Below are positions 6,685-15,466 of a DNA stretch of 16,004 bases, piece by piece; position 1 is the stretch's first letter; the number at the start of each line of letters is the position of its first letter. The DNA lies in contig CAKUXT010000022.1 of assembly GCA_934700375.1 (NCBI GenBank), positions 1-16,004 of the forward strand. The letters are read 5' to 3'. Origin of the DNA: an uncultured Bacilli bacterium (GTDB lineage: Bacteria; Bacillota_I; Bacilli_A; RFN20; CAG-288). The notes beneath the pieces were generated by a model. That model was given only the letters and a program-made list of their open reading frames with translations, was not told where the DNA came from and ran no database searches. The translations under genes were made by a program, and so were the position numbers.

Positions 6685-9600
6685 ATGAACCGATATCAGA
6701 AAATCCTCTTTGACAAAAACGTATATGGGAAGAATCTTCTTGAAGGCAGAAGTTCTTTTTCCTCATATCGAAACCAAGATGATCTGAAGAAGAATATAAC
6801 AGAAGAAATCAATCTTTCCGGAATTTGGAAAGGGAAGTATTTTGATGATGTTCTCTCTGATTATCAAGAATATCTTCTTTCTGATTATGATATTGAAAAA
6901 GAAAGAGATGTTGAGGTTCCTCTTTCCTGTGAATTGCAGGGCTTCTCAGCTCCGCAATACGTCAATACCGAATACCCCTTTGATGGATATAACAAAAATG
7001 AAGAAGGCGATGTCCTGTCTGTCAAAAACCCATCCATGCTCTATTGGAAGGACATTGAAATCGAAGATCTGAACGACGTCTATATATTAGATGTGAAAGG
7101 TTTTGAATCCGGTCTTTTTGTCTATGTCAACGGAAGAGAAGTCGGTTATAGTGAAAGTCTATACCTTGATTCGGAATTTAACATCACTCCTTATTTGAAA
7201 AAAGGGAAGAACAGAATAGGTCTGCTCTGCTTCAAATATTCGTCATCAAGTTGGCTTTTGGATCAGGATTTCTTCCGCTTTATGGGCCTTTTCCGTGATG
7301 TGACTTTGCATAAACTCCCCAGTGAACATATTTTTGATATCGATGTTCAGACAGATGTCTCCTTATCAAGCCTTATTGGAAAAGCTAGAATCAATCTGAC
7401 AGGTCCTTTATCTGGAACGAGAAAGCATATTGAAGTGTTCGATTTCAAAAATGCGAAAGTATTTGAAACTGAAACAGATGAAAATCAAATCGATTTTGCA
7501 TTGGACGATGTATCTCTATGGAGTGCGGAAGAACCGAATTTATATACAATACTGATCACACTTAAGAAGCACGATGAGACGATAGAAATAGTCAAAGAAC
7601 ATTTCGGATTCAGAAAAGCAGAAATCAAAGATGGAATCCTTTTGCTCAATGGTAAGAGAATGATCATCAAGGGAGTCAATCGACACGAATGGAATCCTGA
7701 TAGAGGAAGAAACGTTACGATGGATGACCTGAGTTTTGATTTTGATCTGTTGAAGAAGAACAATGTCAATGCAATCCGTACAAGTCATTATCCAAACAGA
7801 AACGAATTCTATCAAATGGCTGACAAGGATGGATTCTATATTCTGGATGAGGCCTGCCTTGAATCCCATGGTACAAATGCCAGATATAACGGATGGATAG
7901 ATGATGATACTCCGCTTCCAGGAAGCAAAGATGAATGGTTGCCTATCTGTACTGAAAAAGTGAAGAGAATGTATCTTCGCGATAAAAATCATCCTTCCAT
8001 CTTCATGTATAGTTTAGGAAATGAAGCTGGTATCGGCACTGTATTCGAAAAGATGAGAGAGACTCTTCTCTCTCTGAATAAGAGTTTGCTGATTCATTAT
8101 GAAGGATGTCATCTTCAGAAGAGATGGGAATCAATCAGCGATGTATCATCTACGATGTATTTCAATCCTGAACAAATCCCAATGGTTTTAAAAGAATATA
8201 AGGACAAACCCTATATTCAATGCGAGTATGCTCATGCGATGGGAAATTCCTGTGGAAACCTGAATGAATATCATCAGCTTGTCCGTGAATATCCATCCTA
8301 TCAAGGCGGATTCATTTGGGATTATATCGACCAAGGACTGTATTATGACGGAGAAAAGAAATCACGATATCTTCATTTCGGAGGCGATTATTCAGATAAG
8401 CCTAATGATCATGATTTCTGCTGCAACGGAATTATTTTTGCTAATAGAAAAGATGCGTCTTTGTCTTCTAAATTACTTGCTGTCAGACATCTTTATCAGC
8501 CTTTCTTTATTCATAAGGACGAAGATAGAATCATCCTTGAAAATGAACTCCTTTTCCTTTCATCTGATTATGATGTTTCTATCGACTATCTTCTTGACGG
8601 AAAAGAAATGAAGAATGATAAAATCAGAATTCATTCTGAGCCCCAGAAGAAGGCTGTTCTTGAGATTCCAAAATTGGGTTATGATAAGACGATGGATGTT
8701 GCACTTGTTGTTAGAGTCTATTTGACCTTAGATATGCTTGGCATGAAAGCCGGTGATATGATCTCTTATCAGGATTTCGAGATTCAAAGAAGAAAGAACA
8801 CAATTATCAGAAATAAAGGAAAACTCATCGTTACGGATGGCAATTACAATATTGGTGTTGAATGCAGAGATATGTCTCTCCTGTTTTCAAAATCGAATAT
8901 TTCATTTGCTCCGGCTGGTTTGATTTCATTGAAAGTCAAAGGAGAAGAGTATTTGTCTTTGACAACAGTTCCTACCCTGTTCAGACCGACAACCAACAGT
9001 GATCAGACCAACGATTTCCTTCAAAGAAGCAAGCTGTCTTATGCCTATAGCAGATATATGAAAGCGGACATTGATGAAATCGAATGGAAGGAAACAGAAG
9101 ATGAATTCATGATCCGATATCACTATCTGATGGATGAAGTGAACAAAAAGGGAATGATTGTCACTTATTATGTTTCATCTAGCGGAAGCATTCATGTCAA
9201 AGTCGATTATGAACCTTTGATGGGATTGGATACTTTAGGTGAGATCGGTCTTCATTTCTATTTGCCAAAGACAATAGATACACTGACTTATTTCGGAAGA
9301 TATCTTGAAAGTTATCCGGACAGAAAAGAAGGAAATGAGTTAGGTATCTATCATCTCAATGTCAAAGACGGAAGAACGAAATATATCTATCCTCAGGAGA
9401 GCGGAAATAGAGAGGATACCCGTTATCTTGAACTGAAGAACAAGAAGACTTCACTCTTATTCAGTTATACTAATGATTATTTCAGTTTCCATTTCCAAGA
9501 ATATTCTCCTTTTGCTATTGATGATGCAAAACATGAGGAAGAACTGACAAAGTCCAATGATCATCATCTTGAAATCATCGGTAAGATGAGAGGAGTGGGA

Positions 9601-9696
9601 GGCGATGACTCATGGGGGGCTCCTGTTCATTCAGAATATGAAATAGATGCAAAGATTCCGCATTCATTCGAATTCGATATTACTACTAAAGCCTAA
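6685..9696 (+). CDS. lacZ: Beta-galactosidase, glycoside hydrolase family 2 (LacZ type)
   Basis: 1003 residues, close to the 1023 of E. coli LacZ, with the full five-domain layout. The jelly-roll sugar-binding domain (to about 215) contains DQDFFRFMGLFRDV. Then come an Ig-like domain, the TIM barrel (about 312-600), a second Ig-like domain, and the small-subunit domain (about 711-1003), which includes the late GGDDSWGAP motif with W977. Barrel landmarks are GVNRHEWNP, IRTSHYPN and DEACLESHG. The acid/base is E447 in LGNEAG (E461 in E. coli) and the nucleophile E514 in QCEYAHAMGNS (E537). It hydrolyses terminal beta-galactosides such as lactose. There is no signal peptide, so it is intracellular. 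It is first in an operon with the GH31 gene, 17 bases apart. Other GH2 activities cannot be fully excluded, but the LacZ-type motifs make beta-galactosidase the best call. Confidence 0.92.
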   Translation: MNRYQKILFDKNVYGKNLLEGRSSFSSYRNQDDLKKNITEEINLSGIWKGKYFDDVLSDYQEYLLSDYDIEKERDVEVPLSCELQGFSAPQYVNTEYPFDGYNKNEEGDVLSVKNPSMLYWKDIEIEDLNDVYILDVKGFESGLFVYVNGREVGYSESLYLDSEFNITPYLKKGKNRIGLLCFKYSSSSWLLDQDFFRFMGLFRDVTLHKLPSEHIFDIDVQTDVSLSSLIGKARINLTGPLSGTRKHIEVFDFKNAKVFETETDENQIDFALDDVSLWSAEEPNLYTILITLKKHDETIEIVKEHFGFRKAEIKDGILLLNGKRMIIKGVNRHEWNPDRGRNVTMDDLSFDFDLLKKNNVNAIRTSHYPNRNEFYQMADKDGFYILDEACLESHGTNARYNGWIDDDTPLPGSKDEWLPICTEKVKRMYLRDKNHPSIFMYSLGNEAGIGTVFEKMRETLLSLNKSLLIHYEGCHLQKRWESISDVSSTMYFNPEQIPMVLKEYKDKPYIQCEYAHAMGNSCGNLNEYHQLVREYPSYQGGFIWDYIDQGLYYDGEKKSRYLHFGGDYSDKPNDHDFCCNGIIFANRKDASLSSKLLAVRHLYQPFFIHKDEDRIILENELLFLSSDYDVSIDYLLDGKEMKNDKIRIHSEPQKKAVLEIPKLGYDKTMDVALVVRVYLTLDMLGMKAGDMISYQDFEIQRRKNTIIRNKGKLIVTDGNYNIGVECRDMSLLFSKSNISFAPAGLISLKVKGEEYLSLTTVPTLFRPTTNSDQTNDFLQRSKLSYAYSRYMKADIDEIEWKETEDEFMIRYHYLMDEVNKKGMIVTYYVSSSGSIHVKVDYEPLMGLDTLGEIGLHFYLPKTIDTLTYFGRYLESYPDRKEGNELGIYHLNVKDGRTKYIYPQESGNREDTRYLELKNKKTSLLFSYTNDYFSFHFQEYSPFAIDDAKHEEELTKSNDHHLEIIGKMRGVGGDDSWGAPVHSEYEIDAKIPHSFEFDITTKA

Positions 9697-9713
9697 AGAA
9701 AGGATTATCACAC

Positions 9714-12254
9714 ATGAAAGAATTTACTTTTGACAGAATCCGTGTTGAACTTGTTTCTGATAGAATCATCAGAATCGAAAAAAGAAGAGAAGACAAGTTT
9801 GAAGATAGAAACACTTTCTTTATACCAAATAGAGAGTTTTTCAAAGATGAAATTCAATATACATCGAAAAAGAGAAAACAATATACAGAGATTATTCTGT
9901 CTGGATATCAGATAAGAATCGATAACGTAGCAAAAGACTTACAGTCTATCAGCATCTATAAAGGAAAGAAAGAAGCCTATCATTATGTTCCGTTGAAAAA
10001 CAGCGGTGAACTTCCTGAATTTGCAGATACACCTCTTGTGTTTCCGCTTATCGATAATCCGAGAATCATCGTTCCGGAACATGGATATCATTTCACAGGA
10101 AGCGAAAGCAAAACCGATGATTTTGAAATCGATGAATCAGCAGAAGACCTCTATTTGCTATTGACCGATAAAGATCCGTTCCTATTACGAAAACTGTATC
10201 TTGATCTGACCGGAAGAATAGATCTTCTTAGACTTTCCGCATTCGGTTCCTGGAATTCCAAATACTATCCTTATACACAAGAAGAAGCAAAACAGATCAT
10301 CAAGGATTATCAAAGCCATGATATTCCATTAGACAATCTTGTCATTGATACGGACTGGAGAAAGACTGCCAATGGAATGGGATATGATATCAATACAGAT
10401 CTCTTCCCCGATATGAAATCATATTTTGAATTCGCTCATCAGAACCATATCGAGATCATGTTCAATGATCATCCTGAACCGCAGAAGGATGCTAGGAATT
10501 TGCTTGATCCTTCTGAAATCAAATATCGAGAAGAAAACCTCCAGAGACTGATGTCGATGGGATTGGATTATTGGTGGTATGATCGAAACTGGATCACAAA
10601 ACTGATCGCTCCTGATTCCTTTATTCATCCTGAAACATGGGGCATGTATCTTTTCGATGACATTGAAAAACACTATTATCAGAATCAATCCTCTTCTTAT
10701 CAGAGAAGAACAGGTTTGATGAGCAACACCGATAATATTGAAAACGGAATCTATCGCGGAATTCAGAACTCCGCCTCTCATCGCTATCCGTTCCAATGGA
10801 CTGGCGATATTCTCTCTACATCATTGTGTGAGAACATTGATAACATTCTGAAAGCAGGAAAGAACTGCATTCCTTATGTTCACCCTGATTGCGGCGGTCA
10901 TATCGGCAATCCCAACAAAGAACTGTTTATCAGATGGATGCAGATGGGATGCTTTTTCCCTGCTTTAAGACCGCACTGCACCAACAATGTCAAACGTACA
11001 AGAGAACCTTGGGTTTATGATGAAGAGACAACAGATATTGTAAGAGACTATATCAAAATGCGTTATCGTCTGCTTCCGATGATCTATAGAGACGCTTATC
11101 AGAGCTATATCGATGGTACACCATTATGCCGTTGTTTGGATTACATTGATTGCAAAGATGAAAACAATAAGAAATATCCCTTCGAATATCTCTTTGGCGA
11201 TTTCCTTGTCGCATATCCGCATCATCAGGCAATGTTAGGAAAAAACCAGCAGGAAATCGAACAGTCCTGTTATCTTTCTAAGGTCAAAGCTGTATTTTAT
11301 AAAGGAACTGAATTAGAAGGAGAACCCTTATTAGAAAAAGAGTATGAGAAAGTATCCTTTGAATTGAACGGAAATCCTTTGGAGGAAGGATTGCCGGTCA
11401 ATGAGTTCTCTGCCCGATTTGAGTTTTCGCTTCGTTTAGAAAAAGATGGTTATCTGATGGCAATCAGCGATGACGGAATAAAAATCTATGTCGACGATAA
11501 GCTAGAAGGGGAAGACTGGTCCAGTCATGCTCCCTCTCCTTGTCTCACCGGCATGCTTAGTAAAGGAAATCATAAGATTACAATCGAATATTTCCAGGAT
11601 AGCGGCGGTGCAAAACTGGCCCTGTATTTCATCAAGCCCTTCAAAGTAAGAGAAAACGAAATCTATTTCCCGAAAGGCGAATGGTTGGATGTGTTTACAG
11701 GAAAGACATATAAAGGACATACAACGACAGTCAAAGAATGCTCTTTAAATGAGATGCCCTTATATGTCAGAAAAGGAAGCATTGTACCTTTAACAAAGGA
11801 TAGCAACAATACAAAAGAACAGCTTTGGGATGAACTGACTCTCGATTACTATCCTTCCAAGAAGGAAACCTATTCCTCCTTCCTTTATGAGGATGATAGA
11901 GAAACTGTTGCTTATCAAGATGGAAAGAACAGCATCATTCCTTATTCCGCATCCTTTGACAAGGAAAAGAACTCTTTCATTGTCCGTTTAGGAAAAGCAA
12001 TTGGAGAGTTTGAAGGAGAATACTATAGCCCGAAAAAGCATATGAAGCTCAAAGTTCACATGCTGTATCAGGATGAAGTCGAAAAAGTACTCTTCAATGG
12101 TATTGAAGTTCCCTTCTCTTCCTTTGCAAGAAACATGAAGTCGAAGGTGATTTCAAATGAAAGTGCATCTATCGACAGCAATACGACCATAGTTGAGTTT
12201 GACTATGATTTAAAAGAAGAAGTCGAGATCAGAATCTGTTTATTGAAGAAGTGA
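9714..12254 (+). CDS. Glycoside hydrolase family 31 with inserted PA14 domain
   Basis: 846 residues, no signal peptide. An N-terminal beta-sandwich (about 1-155, with FEDRNTFFIPNR) precedes the GH31 barrel: AFGSWNSKYYPYTQEEA, LVIDTDWRKT, MGLDYWWYDRNW with the predicted nucleophile D290, FQWTGD with the predicted acid/base D365, and HPDCGGHIGNPNKELFIRWMQMG. The usual RW before the acid/base loop is QW here. In the proximal C-terminal beta domain a PA14-like insert spans about 524-642 (VKAVFYKG, GYLMAISDDGIKIYVDD, GNHKITIEYF); the barrel-associated beta domain then resumes at EIYFPKGEWLDVFTGKTY. GH31 enzymes cleave alpha-linked glucose, xylose, galactose, GalNAc or sulfoquinovose; the WWYDRNW nucleophile context does not let me assign one. 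AAAGGA precedes the ATG. With the GH2 enzyme it would strip alpha and beta residues from one imported glycan. Confidence 0.87.
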   Translation: MKEFTFDRIRVELVSDRIIRIEKRREDKFEDRNTFFIPNREFFKDEIQYTSKKRKQYTEIILSGYQIRIDNVAKDLQSISIYKGKKEAYHYVPLKNSGELPEFADTPLVFPLIDNPRIIVPEHGYHFTGSESKTDDFEIDESAEDLYLLLTDKDPFLLRKLYLDLTGRIDLLRLSAFGSWNSKYYPYTQEEAKQIIKDYQSHDIPLDNLVIDTDWRKTANGMGYDINTDLFPDMKSYFEFAHQNHIEIMFNDHPEPQKDARNLLDPSEIKYREENLQRLMSMGLDYWWYDRNWITKLIAPDSFIHPETWGMYLFDDIEKHYYQNQSSSYQRRTGLMSNTDNIENGIYRGIQNSASHRYPFQWTGDILSTSLCENIDNILKAGKNCIPYVHPDCGGHIGNPNKELFIRWMQMGCFFPALRPHCTNNVKRTREPWVYDEETTDIVRDYIKMRYRLLPMIYRDAYQSYIDGTPLCRCLDYIDCKDENNKKYPFEYLFGDFLVAYPHHQAMLGKNQQEIEQSCYLSKVKAVFYKGTELEGEPLLEKEYEKVSFELNGNPLEEGLPVNEFSARFEFSLRLEKDGYLMAISDDGIKIYVDDKLEGEDWSSHAPSPCLTGMLSKGNHKITIEYFQDSGGAKLALYFIKPFKVRENEIYFPKGEWLDVFTGKTYKGHTTTVKECSLNEMPLYVRKGSIVPLTKDSNNTKEQLWDELTLDYYPSKKETYSSFLYEDDRETVAYQDGKNSIIPYSASFDKEKNSFIVRLGKAIGEFEGEYYSPKKHMKLKVHMLYQDEVEKVLFNGIEVPFSSFARNMKSKVISNESASIDSNTTIVEFDYDLKEEVEIRICLLKK

Positions 12255-12257
12255 CAA

Positions 12258-12284
12258 AAATGCCATGACTTAGTCATGGCATTT
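12258..12284. terminator. Bidirectional rho-independent terminator between GH31 and metK
   Basis: A perfect 12-base-pair stem (AAATGCCATGAC / GTCATGGCATTT) with a TTA loop begins 4 bases after the GH31 stop. Read on the minus strand, as the end of metK, the stem runs into five T residues and is a textbook terminator. Read on the plus strand the tail is TTTGCTTTA, which is weaker but usable. Confidence 0.85.
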
Positions 12285-12320
12285 GCTTTACAACTTTATT
12301 TTATTGATAACGGATGTTGA

Positions 12321-13370
12321 TTAAAGATGGAACTTTTTAAGACGTTTTCTGTAATGGCATCCGCCGGATAAACGATAATAATCGATGTTCTTAAGGTCGA
12401 GATATTTGATCATGCCTGAAGGGGTAAGATCAAAGGTTCTGACATAATCATAGATTTCTTTGTCAGCGTTCTTTCCATCTGTTGTGACGGAGATGGAAAT
12501 CGGTTCAGCGATACCGATACCATAGGCTAATTCAACTTCGGCAACATTGACAGAAGGGAAGTGCTCAATGATTTCGATTGCCAATTCTCTTGCCATGTAA
12601 GCAGCAGAACGATCGACCTTGGTCGGATCCTTTCCAGAGAAGGCACCACCACCGACTGGGCAGTATCCGCCATACTGGTCGCAGACAATCTTTCTTCCGG
12701 TCAATCCGGAATCAGTGTTAGGTCCGCCTAATGTCCATAATCCGCTAGGATTGAGAATATACTTTTTGGCCTGAATGTTGTTCTTTGTCAAAAGAGCCAT
12801 CAGATAGGAACGGACCTGTTCGATGGTCAATCCTTCCTTATGACAGGCAGAGATGAGAATGACTTCCGGAATGGATTTTTTGTCATCCAAGTTGACAGTG
12901 ACCTGAGTCTTGGTGTCACCGACTAAGATGGAATCAGGATTGTGTTCGATGTCATCTGTGATGATATCGATGATTCTGTTTGCCAAATCAAAACCGTAAG
13001 GGAGACGGCTTTCTGTCTCTCTTGTTGCATAACCGAACATCATGCCCTGGTCTCCGGCTCCGATTTTCTCGTCCTGATTGACAGCAGCACCGATCTGAGT
13101 GCTCTGTTTTGTGACATTGATGACAAGTTCAGTGAACGGATAATTCAAATCCTTCATGACCTTCTCGACAATCTGATGATAAGGAATGTTCTCTTCCTTG
13201 CAGGTGATTTCACCGGCAAGATAGACAGAAGAAGACTTCACCAATGTTTCGATGGCGACTCTGCTTCCTTTGTCCTTTGAAAGACACCACTGAAGAATGG
13301 AATCGGAAATCTGATCGGCAACCTTGTCAGGATGCCATTTGCTGACCTGCTCACAACTGAATAAATGCAT
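12321..13370 (-). CDS. metK: S-adenosylmethionine synthetase (methionine adenosyltransferase), short form
   Basis: 349 residues, about 35-50 shorter than typical MetK (384-400). It makes SAM from methionine and ATP in the cytosol, normally as a tetramer. Clear signatures are HPDKVADQISD near the N-terminus, GAGDQGMMFGYA, DTKTQVTV, NPSGLWTLGGPNTDSGLTGRK and the canonical GGGAFSGKDPTKVDRSAAY. The N-terminal SEG preceding HPDK in most bacterial enzymes is SKW here, and the usual AYGHFGR...FPWE C-terminus is replaced by the short basic tail GGCHYRKRLKKFHL. The shortening is therefore spread over loops and the C-terminus. AAGGAG sits 6 bases before the ATG. A SAM-I riboswitch precedes it, which agrees with the function. 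It may be a divergent lineage-specific MetK; all core catalytic motifs are present, so it is probably active. Confidence 0.93.
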   Translation of the reverse strand: MHLFSCEQVSKWHPDKVADQISDSILQWCLSKDKGSRVAIETLVKSSSVYLAGEITCKEENIPYHQIVEKVMKDLNYPFTELVINVTKQSTQIGAAVNQDEKIGAGDQGMMFGYATRETESRLPYGFDLANRIIDIITDDIEHNPDSILVGDTKTQVTVNLDDKKSIPEVILISACHKEGLTIEQVRSYLMALLTKNNIQAKKYILNPSGLWTLGGPNTDSGLTGRKIVCDQYGGYCPVGGGAFSGKDPTKVDRSAAYMARELAIEIIEHFPSVNVAEVELAYGIGIAEPISISVTTDGKNADKEIYDYVRTFDLTPSGMIKYLDLKNIDYYRLSGGCHYRKRLKKFHL

Positions 13371-13387
13371 ATATGCTCCTTCCCGTC

Positions 13388-13417
13388 AAAAAAAATTCTC
13401 CCAGCGTGCTGGGAGAA
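13388..13417 (-). terminator. Riboswitch-controlled transcription terminator in the metK leader
   Basis: Read on the minus strand, TTCTCCCAG / CTGGGAGAA forms a 9-base-pair stem with a 4-base loop (13396-13417), followed directly by eight T residues (13388-13395). The 5' arm contains TCCCA, complementary to TGGGA at the 3' side of the upstream aptamer, so pairing between them would give the antiterminator used when SAM is low. Confidence 0.9.
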
Positions 13418-13433
13418 CATGTTTTACTTTGTT

Positions 13434-13524
13434 GATCCCATCATTCAAGCTTTAGCACTTTGCTGTTGCCAGTAAGTTGCTGAAGGGTCACAGGGCTTGT
13501 CCCTCACCTTCTCTTTATGGTGCG
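13434..13524 (-). ncRNA. SAM-I (S-box) riboswitch aptamer controlling metK
   Basis: The minus strand reads AAAGAGAAGGTGAGGGACAA, followed by GCCCTGTGACCCTTCAGCAAC, matching the conserved S-box core (AGAG, GGTGGAGGGA, GCAAC). Helix P2 forms from GAAGG with CCTTC, capped by GGG with CCC. P3 has a CTG/CAG stem closed by a GCAA tetraloop. The conserved GTGCTAA follows, and CCAT with ATGG can form the P1 base. High SAM should stabilise P1 and let the downstream terminator form, switching metK off. Exact ends are approximate. Confidence 0.88.
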
Positions 13525-13543
13525 CTGGTTTGACGCGTGGAAT

Positions 13544-13572
13544 ATTATGATTGTTTTGCTATGGAAAGTCAA
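13544..13572 (-). promoter_or_regulatory. metK promoter
   Basis: On the minus strand TTGACT (13567-13572), a 17-base spacer and CATAAT (13544-13549) make a near-consensus sigma-A promoter. Transcription would start near 13537, just ahead of the aptamer, as expected for a riboswitch-controlled leader. Confidence 0.75.
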
Positions 13573-13669
13573 TGAAAATGATAGTTGTTTTTACGGCACA
13601 TGAAAAAGAGGTCCATCATTTGCCAGAAAACGGAATGAAAGTGGTTGCATCGATTTGCTTTTCTTTGTT

Positions 13670-13697
13670 TTGTCTTTCATCATTTTCAATATATAAT
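13670..13697 (+). promoter_or_regulatory. Promoter of the six-helix membrane protein gene
   Basis: TTGTCT (13670-13675), a 16-base spacer and a perfect TATAAT (13692-13697). It predicts a start near 13704, just before the AGAGGTG ribosome site. It also rules out an upstream in-frame ATG at 13645, which would lie before the transcription start. Confidence 0.6.
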
Positions 13698-13716
13698 ACA
13701 GGCAGAGGTGAATTTT

Positions 13717-14511
13717 ATGACTGAATTTTTATCTGCAAGCATAGACTATATCAATCCTTCAAGACAGTTTTCTCTGTCTTATGTCATCGTTGACAGTCTA
13801 TTTCTGATTTTCTTTGCTTCATTTCTTCTCTATCAGAAAAAGAGAATGACTTTTCTCTTCTCATTGGCAGGCGGTATTCTTTACTTCCTTGTCGATTTTC
13901 TGATTTTCTATCTATGGACAAAATCCAGAGTGATCACCTATAACGGTGAGGTATGCTCTCCTCTTGGTACAGCAGGTGTCCTCTTCTGGATGTCGATGTC
14001 CTACGGCTTCTTGGACTTTGCCTTTATCTGGTTATGGCTGAGCAAAGACAAACACGCACTTGAGTATTCCATCATGATTGCGATATGGTGGATGTGCTGT
14101 CCTCTGATCAGTCAGTTCTTGACAGAGATGATTCCGAATATGCCTGTCATCTTTACGACAAGAAGCACAGGAAGATATCACGGCATTATGGGACTGATCA
14201 TGGTTGTCGGATATTTCATCATTATCATCATGAATATCAAGAACAAGGATGCGAAAGAGAAACAGATACCGATCATCCGTTTGTTCATCATCGGCTTTAT
14301 GGCTCAGTTCTTATGGGAGTTCCTCCTCTTTGTCTTCGGTGTCAGATATCGTTATGAGAACAATGATTTTGTCGATGTCCTCAACACTGTCCTTCGCGAT
14401 TCCTTTGTCGAAACCAATTTAGGAATGCCTTATCTGTACTTCATCCATAGAGCGATAACAAAAAATGTCAATGAAGATCTTTCATTGACAAATTTGAAAC
14501 AAACTGATTGA
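13717..14511 (+). CDS. Unrecognised integral membrane protein, about six helices
   Basis: 264 residues from the ATG at 13717, chosen because AGAGGTG (13704-13710) lies 6 bases before it and a perfect TATAAT lies 20 bases before it. I do not recognise the family. Hydrophobic segments fall near residues 22-42, 46-68, 85-107, 116-138, 155-175 and 188-210, with basic loops such as QKKR and NKDAKEK and a polar C-terminal tail. Tryptophan and aromatic residues are abundant in the third and fourth helices (LFWMSMSYGFLDFAFIWLWL, IAIWWMCCPLIS). Glu/Arg residues near helix ends (FLTEM, FLWEF) might be functional. No catalytic or transport motif is evident. It converges on the popT-like gene with a 13-base gap and no visible terminator between them. 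Confidence 0.75.
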   Translation: MTEFLSASIDYINPSRQFSLSYVIVDSLFLIFFASFLLYQKKRMTFLFSLAGGILYFLVDFLIFYLWTKSRVITYNGEVCSPLGTAGVLFWMSMSYGFLDFAFIWLWLSKDKHALEYSIMIAIWWMCCPLISQFLTEMIPNMPVIFTTRSTGRYHGIMGLIMVVGYFIIIIMNIKNKDAKEKQIPIIRLFIIGFMAQFLWEFLLFVFGVRYRYENNDFVDVLNTVLRDSFVETNLGMPYLYFIHRAITKNVNEDLSLTNLKQTD

Positions 14512-14524
14512 GAAAATAAAGTTG

Positions 14525-15460
14525 TTATTCTTTGATTTCCTGAACTTTCTTAGGAAGCGTAAGGAAGAAAGTAACACCGAAAGCGACGACTCCTAAGACA
14601 GAACCTGTGATGTAATCCCAAGTCTGAATAGTAGGATAAAGGGGATAAATCGTCGAATTGACGAACATGGAGATGACAGAGCCGATGATAAGGCCTGCAA
14701 TACCATAGAAGGCGCTGACACGATAGGAAGAGAGCAGCTTCTTCATGATTTTAGATGAAAGGACCAATCCGATGAGGATTCCGAGGGCAAGAAGGACACC
14801 TAATACAATTCCGGTGATGATGAATTTTGTGTCTCCGCTATGCCAGATAGCATCTTTGCCAATATAGGAATCCAATACAGGATAATACATACCGATGACC
14901 ATCATGGACATGGATCCTGAGATGCCAGGAACGACACAGGCAAAGGCGGCGATGATGCCTGCTAAGATGATGAAGAGATACATCCACCAGACTCTGTTGT
15001 TCAAGGGTTCTTTAAGCTGGAAGTCTGTTAGTGCAGTGATGACGCCAAGACCGGCAGCTATAAAAAGACAGAGAAGAAAAGCGGCGATATGGACGGCTTT
15101 GCTTTTTGCGGTGTCTCCTTTTCTCAGCTCAGATGCGGCAACAGGGAATGAGCCTAAGACAAGACCTGCAAAGAGACCGGTCAATGTAAACGGAGCAGCT
15201 TTGTATCCTTTCTGTATTCCGACAAAAGCAGCTAATGCACCGAAGAGCAAACCGAGAAGAAAAGGCAGGAGAATCATGAAGTTCTTCTTCGGACTCTTTC
15301 TGAAGCCTGCTGCAGAGTCGACAATCGTATCGTAGCAGCGTTCTGAGACGGCGATGGTACCTGCGCTTAAGCCAGGTATTGCGACTGAGATTCCTAACGT
15401 GACACCTTTGACAGTATCAAGAAGGAAGTGCGTGATTTTGTTTTTCTTTGTGTTTTCCAT
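14525..15460 (-). CDS. popT: DUF368 membrane protein, probable undecaprenyl-phosphate translocase
   Basis: 311 residues with about eight hydrophobic segments. Two family signatures stand at matching places in the two halves: GVTLGISVAIPGLSAGTIAV (about 19-38) and FACVVPGISGSMSMMVIGMYYP (about 173-194), the PGxSxG repeats of the DUF368 fold. DUF368 proteins (PopT) have been shown in Staphylococcus aureus and Vibrio cholerae to recycle undecaprenyl phosphate across the membrane for peptidoglycan and other envelope polymers. The ATG has no ribosome site, and a strong promoter ends only 6 bases upstream, so the message looks leaderless. No better start appears within the next 40 codons. Function is inferred from family membership. 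Confidence 0.87.
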   Translation of the reverse strand: MENTKKNKITHFLLDTVKGVTLGISVAIPGLSAGTIAVSERCYDTIVDSAAGFRKSPKKNFMILLPFLLGLLFGALAAFVGIQKGYKAAPFTLTGLFAGLVLGSFPVAASELRKGDTAKSKAVHIAAFLLCLFIAAGLGVITALTDFQLKEPLNNRVWWMYLFIILAGIIAAFACVVPGISGSMSMMVIGMYYPVLDSYIGKDAIWHSGDTKFIITGIVLGVLLALGILIGLVLSSKIMKKLLSSYRVSAFYGIAGLIIGSVISMFVNSTIYPLYPTIQTWDYITGSVLGVVAFGVTFFLTLPKKVQEIKE

Positions 15461-15466
15461 GACGTG

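Noticed and set aside
7485..7992. Minus-strand frames inside the GH2 gene
   Set aside because: They are antisense shadows of a complete LacZ-type gene with conserved catalytic residues in the plus frame.
13645..13716. Upstream in-frame ATG for the six-helix membrane protein
   Set aside because: It lies before the perfect TATAAT at 13692-13697 and has no ribosome site; the ATG at 13717 has AGAGGTG.
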